From assembly GCA_910592205.1 (NCBI GenBank), contig CAJVPJ010001051.1:1-12860 (forward strand): a stretch of DNA of 12,860 nucleotides, written 5' to 3'. A program made the translations under genes and the position numbers. The DNA is from Paraglomus occultum (Eukaryota; Glomeromycota; Glomeromycetes; Paraglomerales; Paraglomeraceae). Positions within the stretch are counted from its first letter, which is position 1. Each line of letters opens with the position of its first letter. The notes beneath the pieces are model-generated. The model did not search any database. It was given only the letters and a program-made list of their open reading frames with translations, and was not told where the DNA came from. Below, in pieces: positions 8,333 through 12,860 of the stretch.

Positions 8333-8381
8333 GCTAATCAATATCATCTGAAAACATATCATAGATATTTCCTTATTCCAG
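8333..8381 (+). other. Possible 5'-UTR intron 3' end (branch point and acceptor)
   Basis: A CTAAT at 8334-8338 fits the fungal branch-point pattern CTRAY, and about 40 bases later a pyrimidine-rich run ends in ttattccag at 8381. Together they look like the 3' end of an intron in the leader. I could not find a convincing GTAAGT or GTATGT donor within 400 bases upstream, so this stays tentative. Confidence 0.25.
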
Positions 8382-8430
8382 AAAATATAAGGGCTACGCA
8401 CCTGGTGTGCTCACTTCTCACTATCTTTAC

Positions 8431-10398
8431 ATGAATAGCAATCAGAAAAGATTATATCCCTTCGATTCACCGACAGCTACTTCAATGTTAGCATCAGTCA
8501 TCGAGGAACCCTACTTCACTGCGTCTGACGTTCCATTGTATAAGAAGATGTCTTTGGCTTCGTCCAACATAAACAATACGCCAAACACAGCACTAAGTAG
8601 TTTTAAAATGCCTAATACCAAAATTGTAACAAGACCAGCATCTCCCGTATCTTTATTGGATGTTAATTCGGCATATAATAATCAGTCACTTGACACATTC
8701 AAGAAACCTCCCGTTTCTCCGGGAATCAGAGGAAGAAGACAGATGAAGAACTTGCAATTAGTTGTGCCTCCCGTTCGCTCTTCCATCTCCGCTCCGAGTT
8801 CTCCTCAACTTCCTCAACAGACGAAACAAGCGGCTCACGGTCACAACAGACGTCCGTCGACTCCAATTTGCATCTATCAGAATAAAACCGGTGAATCGCA
8901 TTCTAACCCGTCTGCTGATCCCATGGTATTGATTTCTAGAACTGAGAATGCAATCGCTGAAGAACTGCCATACAAGGACGAGCCGATCTGTATATTACCT
9001 CATTTTTACTTAGGCTCTGAATTGAACGCAGCAAATCGCGAAATGCTCAACAGACTCAATGTCGAATACATTCTTAATGTTGCGATGGAAGTACCAAATC
9101 CCTATATGATGGACATTATAAATAATCAGAAGAACTCGCAATATCTCCAGTGCCAGTCAATATCACCCGGATTATCGTCTTCTTCCTCTATATCATCAGA
9201 TTCGAGCTATCGAACTGCAGTCACGTCTCCGATAGCACCCGCAATACACGCCAGCTCTCCACTACCGAGTGATGCGTCATGTAACAGATCAAACTCGTTA
9301 ATCAAACAATCACCATCGCGACCAAGCTCACTCTCAGCAAACTTGCAATCACCAGACGGTCCAATGGGATCAGGCGTTCCGCTGACAGTTCCAGCCACAG
9401 ATGAATTCAAGGCGATGAAGTATAAGAAATACTTTTGGACTCATAATCAAGACAACTTGATTTCTGACTTTGAACACGCGTTTGCATACATTGACGAGGC
9501 ACGCTCAGCCGGACGCAATATACTTGTCCACTGTCAGTGTGGAGTGTCACGTTCAGCGTCACTAGTCATTGCTTATGTCATGAAGACTAATCGTATGACA
9601 CTTAACCAAGCCTACGAATTTGTCAAAGATCGGAGTCCATATATCAGCCCCAACATGAGTCTAGTCTATCAACTGGTCGATTTTGAGAAAACTTTAAAAC
9701 TCAATAACACTGCTGCACCGCAGCCTTCAGAGTCGCGCAAAAGTCATTCCCGCAATTCGAGCATCGAAAGCGATCTTTTACTCAAGGGCCATCGGAGGAG
9801 TAATAGTTTGAGCAGACCCAACTCTATTATAGTTGATTCTCCCCCACGTACTCCGCTGATAATTTCATCCGAATCGTTACAGCCGTTCTCTCCGAACGTA
9901 GGTCAGCAAACAACAATCAAGGGTGATTCAGGTCGATTCCATGTAATAACTGCGACGTCGCTATCGACACCGACGACTCCGTCACCAGCGACACCGTCGC
10001 CAGTGACTCCATCGACCGCATCGACGCTGTCGCCAAGTACCCCGTCAACGGGTCGGTCGCGACGATCATCACGTCCACCGCCATTGTCGAACAAGCAGAG
10101 CTCTTCGTCGCTTAGTGCAAAATCTCCGAATCGGACGGCTACAACGCCTCTAAGTCCTAGTTTTCCTCAGAATAGCACTCCGATGGTAATGGATTTTCCG
10201 CAATTTGGACAAGATCCGATGTTTGGGTTTAGTTATCAAAATGGGGATGTAAGCAACGTTACAGGGGTGATGGTTGGTGGAAATGTGGCTGCCGAGATGT
10301 TTAGCAAGCAGACGCTTGATAGTATATTTTCACCGACAAGGGCTTCGCCTCCTGTTACTGTGACAAAATTCAGCGATTTGTGGTCTGATGATGAGTAA
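8431..10398 (+). CDS. Dual-specificity (MAP-kinase-type) protein phosphatase, 655 aa, single exon
   Basis: The protein carries the cysteine-phosphatase signature HCQCGVSRS (residues 367-375; nucleophile Cys368, phosphate-binding Arg374), followed by the family-typical ASLVIAYVMK helix, the AYEFVKDRSPYISPN segment and QLVDFEKTL. The domain begins near residue 184 (ICILPHFYLGS) and ends near 424. It is interrupted at about 226-325 by a Ser/Pro-rich insertion. Such enzymes remove phosphate from Tyr and Thr of activated MAP kinases, in fungi as part of cell-wall, mating or stress signalling; the substrate here is not known. A basic-plus-hydrophobic docking-like motif (RGRRQMKNLQLVV, about residues 100-112) supports a MAP-kinase partner. 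The N-terminus (1-180) and C-terminus (425-655) are low complexity with nearly thirty Ser/Thr-Pro dipeptides in the whole protein, and the C-terminus ends in an acidic WSDDE. The frame is open from GTG at 8407, but I chose ATG 8431 as the first ATG after an in-frame stop at 8362. There is no signal peptide or membrane segment, so a cytosolic or nuclear location is likely. Confidence 0.95.
   Translation: MNSNQKRLYPFDSPTATSMLASVIEEPYFTASDVPLYKKMSLASSNINNTPNTALSSFKMPNTKIVTRPASPVSLLDVNSAYNNQSLDTFKKPPVSPGIRGRRQMKNLQLVVPPVRSSISAPSSPQLPQQTKQAAHGHNRRPSTPICIYQNKTGESHSNPSADPMVLISRTENAIAEELPYKDEPICILPHFYLGSELNAANREMLNRLNVEYILNVAMEVPNPYMMDIINNQKNSQYLQCQSISPGLSSSSSISSDSSYRTAVTSPIAPAIHASSPLPSDASCNRSNSLIKQSPSRPSSLSANLQSPDGPMGSGVPLTVPATDEFKAMKYKKYFWTHNQDNLISDFEHAFAYIDEARSAGRNILVHCQCGVSRSASLVIAYVMKTNRMTLNQAYEFVKDRSPYISPNMSLVYQLVDFEKTLKLNNTAAPQPSESRKSHSRNSSIESDLLLKGHRRSNSLSRPNSIIVDSPPRTPLIISSESLQPFSPNVGQQTTIKGDSGRFHVITATSLSTPTTPSPATPSPVTPSTASTLSPSTPSTGRSRRSSRPPPLSNKQSSSSLSAKSPNRTATTPLSPSFPQNSTPMVMDFPQFGQDPMFGFSYQNGDVSNVTGVMVGGNVAAEMFSKQTLDSIFSPTRASPPVTVTKFSDLWSDDE
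8728..8766 (+). other. Candidate MAP-kinase docking (D) motif
   Basis: Residues RGRRQMKNLQLVV show a basic cluster followed by a Leu-x-Leu hydrophobic pair, the pattern of D-type docking motifs in MAP-kinase partners including phosphatases. It sits in the otherwise low-complexity N-terminal region, where such motifs usually lie. Its function is inferred from the pattern only. Confidence 0.5.
9106..9405 (+). other. Ser/Pro-rich insertion inside the phosphatase domain
   Basis: Residues about 226-325 lie between the strand ending NVAMEVPNPY and the strand starting KYKKYFW. In compact family members these two elements are only a few residues apart. The inserted stretch contains a serine run, several Ser-Pro sites and basic Arg-x-x-Ser motifs, and looks disordered. 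The reading frame runs through it with no stop, and codon use does not change abruptly. A retained intron is less likely, because I see no good GT...AG pair at the edges. Confidence 0.7.
9529..9555 (+). other. Phosphatase active-site loop (HCxxGxSRS)
   Basis: These nine codons encode HCQCGVSRS, matching the HCxxGxSR(S/T) phosphate-binding loop of dual-specificity phosphatases. The nucleophilic Cys is encoded at 9532-9534. A second Cys lies two residues after it; whether it takes part in redox control is unknown. Confidence 0.95.
9961..10044 (+). repeat. Thr-Pro-Ser-Pro repeat-coding stretch
   Basis: This GC-rich block encodes alternating Thr-Pro and Ser-Pro units (eight Ser/Thr-Pro dipeptides within about 28 residues) in the C-terminal tail of the phosphatase. 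At DNA level it consists of diverged copies of a unit like acaccgtcgcca. The units are possible proline-directed kinase sites, so the enzyme could be a target of the kinases it acts on; that is inference. Confidence 0.6.
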
Positions 10399-10491
10399 AC
10401 GAGTGTAAAATTTGATATGCAAAGGGTGAATAGTTTATTGACTGAGAATTATTTAGTGGCGTAATATTTGCAGTTGCACTCTTCTTTGTAC

Positions 10492-10497
10492 AATAAA
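10492..10497 (+). promoter_or_regulatory. Polyadenylation signal AATAAA
   Basis: A perfect AATAAA lies 94 bases after the phosphatase stop and is followed within 30 bases by T-rich sequence, as expected at a 3' end. It suggests a 3' UTR of roughly 110-130 bases. Confidence 0.6.
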
Positions 10498-10576
10498 TTC
10501 TTTTTCTTTGCTTGCATGCTCTGTGGGGTCTTTTATTTTTATTTTTTTTAGATTTACGAATAGTTCTTTAAAATGA

Positions 10577-11059
10577 TTACAACTTAGCATGTCGTGAATT
10601 TACAACGCAGACTTTCGTAGTTGACCTCGATTCTTTCCTTTCATTAATGCTCTTGATTTTCAAATTTCCCCTTTTCTTTTTCGTGTAGAAACCTTTTTTT
10701 CCCTTAACAAATATACTCTTCATCCGCCCAATTCTTTTTGTAATTATATACATTTTCCCACCCTTTTCTTGTTTTTTATTTACTTTGGATTCAGGGAGAA
10801 ATCTACTGTCAGCAAACACCTAACTTATCTCTAATAGAAGGAATTCAAGATCTCCTTCCCAGTTTTTTATATATGCATTGAAATCATCAGTCACCAATTG
10901 TATAATTTGGCATTTATAAAGCAATTTAAACAAAATTTTTGCTGTCTGTTTATTATTTGTGATGTCGATTGGCCTTTCCATTATTAAGACTTGCGAATTA
11001 TGTATGCGGGTTTTCCAATGTATATTTTTTGGGAGGATTAGAATTTTGATTATTAGCAC
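10577..11059 (-). pseudogene. Minus-strand frame with one in-frame stop, possible gene relic
   Basis: A single reading frame runs from 11059 to 10577 (about 160 codons) with only one stop, a TAG at 10822-10820. The upstream half has its first ATG at 10981 (MERPIDITNNKQTAKILFKLL..., 53 codons) and a varied, protein-like composition ending DLEFLLLEIS. The downstream half is Lys-rich, which may just reflect the T-rich plus strand after the phosphatase gene. No family is recognised; chance is a serious alternative. Confidence 0.15.
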
Positions 11060-12180
11060 GGGTTATTGCCACACACTAATACGTATAATTTAATGCTAAA
11101 CTGTCTACTGAATTAATATTAATATATTCAACGAATAATCTTTCAATCAACAATATATCCTGGAATACGATGAAAGCTTGATATTAATACAGAGCATAAC
11201 TCAAAAGTCTAATTGTGTTAGTACAGCTGTCGAATCCAGAACAGGCTCAGCACCATCTGAAACCCCTTCTCTTTCTCTTTCTCTTTCTCTCTCTCTTAAT
11301 ATTAAGAATAAGGAACCAGGACAATAGACAATATAGCGGATAACACCAATGAACTGGAAATGGTAGAATCAGCAAATGGTAATCTAAAAATAATAAATTG
11401 CTATTTGTTCGGTGTTATTCTTTGTATAGAGCATTTTATTATCGTGTAACAGTTTAATTTTATCAAAATCGTATGGTAAATAACCATTCTCGGAGAAAAT
11501 ATCATCAGAATGAATAAGCATTCCCTTGATTGATGCTTGTTATCCATTCTTTTCAACTTTTGGGACAACTGCCTAAAGGTTGAGAGAGACACGAGACTGT
11601 CCTCTGTCACCCCCCTCAATTGTTAATTTCTATTGGTGCAAAATGTTGGAAAGTTGTTTGTTTCACTATTTTTAATAAAACCAATGACAGTACCCTTTTC
11701 GGGGGCAATACACGTTTTGAGTTTGGAAAATTTTTTTTTGAGAGCTACGAATAACGTAAAAATAAAAAAAGGCCTGTGGACAAAGTTAAATGGTTACATT
11801 CCATTCTACCAACGAGCGTGCACCTGTGAAAACGAAATTCTATTTGTAATAATGCGAATCTCTGTATTTTGAATCACCTTAATGTTAATCCGCTTATTGT
11901 CATTCGACACTAATCTGTTACTTGAGATATTATATGGGGTGAGATTTACCTTGCCAAAAAAAATTAGTCGCGCAAGATGTGAAATACTGAGTAACAGATT
12001 AATAAATAGATTTGTATACCGTTTTGGGCGTGCGATAATTTGCCTCTGGAAAAAGGCGCGCAATCCGCCAGAGTACTACATTCCCCAGTAAGATTTTATC
12101 GATGCGTAAAAGGTCGGGTCATTTAAATAATGATAAACGGGCGAGATAGAATTGAATGACAGGATTAAAGGTACAAGTTT
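11060..12180. other. AT-rich stretch, no convincing gene
   Basis: Short frames (11401-11619 minus, 11633-11872 plus, 11806-12063 minus, 11882-12091 plus) overlap one another and show no motif. Only the last starts at an ATG and looks mildly protein-like (69 residues, basic). Nothing else is supportable apart from the CT microsatellite. Confidence 0.4.
11266..11296 (+). repeat. CT-rich microsatellite, CTCTTT units
   Basis: About four CTCTTT-type units followed by a short (CT) run. The plus strand is purely pyrimidine across it. Confidence 0.75.
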
Positions 12181-12197
12181 TGTTATTATTATTATTA
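12180..12197 (+). repeat. TTA microsatellite
   Basis: Five to six TTA-type triplets immediately before the nested inverted repeats. Confidence 0.6.
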
Positions 12198-12206
12198 ATT
12201 CTGCGT

Positions 12207-12297
12207 AAACATGCATATCGGTTGCATGCTAGCCGATATGTGCATACAGACAATATTTAGTAATGCATGGCCGTCGAGCAGTGCAGTATGCATGTTT
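12207..12297. repeat. Nested inverted repeats with clustered TGCAT palindromes
   Basis: An outer 11-bp pair (aaacatgcata at 12207-12217, tatgcatgttt at 12287-12297) encloses an inner 8-bp pair (catatcgg at 12214-12221, ccgatatg at 12233-12240). ATGCAT or GCATGC palindromes occur at 12211, 12224, 12263 and 12289, and a further TGCAT at 12241. The stems overlap by four bases, so only one can form fully at a time. Confidence 0.55.
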
Positions 12298-12860
12298 ATA
12301 CTAGATGTGCGCTTTTTAACCTGGTAACGTGCAGAAATATTGCAGGGTTCAAAACTCGCTGGACGCCACAGATTTACCTCAACATTGTAATTAATAATTA
12401 GTCTCCCGTTAAGATTTTTATCTTCAAGTACGACAACACAAGGGTTATCACGGTGGTTAGAATACATCGCGAGGGTTGTGCTGAAGCAAACAAGAGTGAT
12501 ACGACGCAGAATTGTAATTTTACACTATTATTAATTTTTCGTCACTTGAAAAACTAATACTATTCCTTTGTTTGTCTTCTGGGTGACATCTATATGTCTG
12601 CTTCATATGTCCGTCCGCTCGTGTTTCCATCAAAAACATAGTCGTGGAAATCACTCAACTGTTCCATTAACCAAGTCTTGGAACATCAAAAGAGATTTTC
12701 TTATCAAAACTTTTAGCAAGATACCCGTACGGTTAATATTGTGTATTTACGAATAAACAATCACGTAAATTCGCTTTATACTTCGTCGCCTACATAATTC
12801 ATTGACCTGAGCATGAATAATCATGTTGATACTGAATTTTAAAAAAGAGTAGAAAATATT
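12298..12860. other. AT-rich end of the window, nothing supportable
   Basis: Short frames on both strands (12195-12467 minus, 12568-12756 plus) have no motif. No RNA gene or repeat beyond simple AT-rich words was seen. Confidence 0.4.

Noticed and set aside
8407-8430. GTG start eight codons before the phosphatase ATG
   Set aside because: A nuclear fungal gene is expected to start at ATG, and ATG 8431 is the first one after the in-frame stop at 8362.
9207-9410. Minus-strand frame inside the phosphatase gene
   Set aside because: Shadow of the Ser/Pro-rich coding sequence on the other strand.
9903-10094. Minus-strand Asp/Gly/Val-rich frame
   Set aside because: Antisense reading of the Thr-Pro-Ser-Pro repeat.
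12320-12365. tRNA-like T-arm (gggttcaaaactc)
   Set aside because: The arms beside the loop do not pair and no acceptor, D or anticodon stem fits upstream.
1-12860. CRISPR array, IS element, bacterial operon or viral genes
   Set aside because: No regularly spaced repeats, transposase, integrase, reverse transcriptase or bacterial-style gene packing was seen.

Overview
The window looks like nuclear DNA from an AT-rich, gene-poor fungus. An early-diverging lineage (Mucoromycota, possibly Glomeromycotina) is my best guess. This rests on AT-rich non-coding DNA full of homopolymer tracts, GT-AG type splice-like sites, a fungal-type poly-A signal, and a phosphatase active site (HCQCGVSRS) of the kind common in fungal MAP-kinase phosphatases. 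Taxon placement is inference; there is no rRNA or other marker in the window.

Only one gene is secure: an intron-free plus-strand gene (ATG 8431, stop 10398, 655 aa) for a dual-specificity protein phosphatase. It has a long Ser/Pro-rich N-terminus with a kinase-docking-like motif, a catalytic domain split by about 100 low-complexity residues, and a tail rich in Ser/Thr-Pro sites. A pyrimidine-rich flank lies upstream, with a small uORF and a possible 5'-UTR splice acceptor, and AATAAA follows 94 bases after the stop.

Region by region: 1-105 holds a hairpin; 106-993 has two minus-strand open frames that may be exons of one unrecognised gene, the one at 820-993 being the most protein-like; 994-2400 is AT-rich with short diverged repeats and a tandem duplication; 2418-2777 is an unconvincing open frame; 3118-3324 could encode a tiny two-helix membrane protein; 3765-4100 has a possible exon ending at a strong splice acceptor; 4101-4879 shows nothing firm; 4880-5650 has short frames and a polyQ small ORF; 5932-6255 is open on both strands; 6256-7110 has a GC-rich palindrome; 7115-7394 is a G/T-rich minisatellite whose period changes from 9 to 11 bp; 7395-8430 is the phosphatase 5' flank; 10577-11059 is a minus-strand frame broken by one stop; 11060-12860 has a CT microsatellite and nested inverted repeats rich in TGCAT.

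I found no rRNA, tRNA, CRISPR array, or recognisable transposase or reverse transcriptase. No multi-gene system is visible. The most interesting items are the split phosphatase domain with an apparently missing general acid, the period-switching minisatellite upstream of it, and the minus-strand candidate exon at 820-993.
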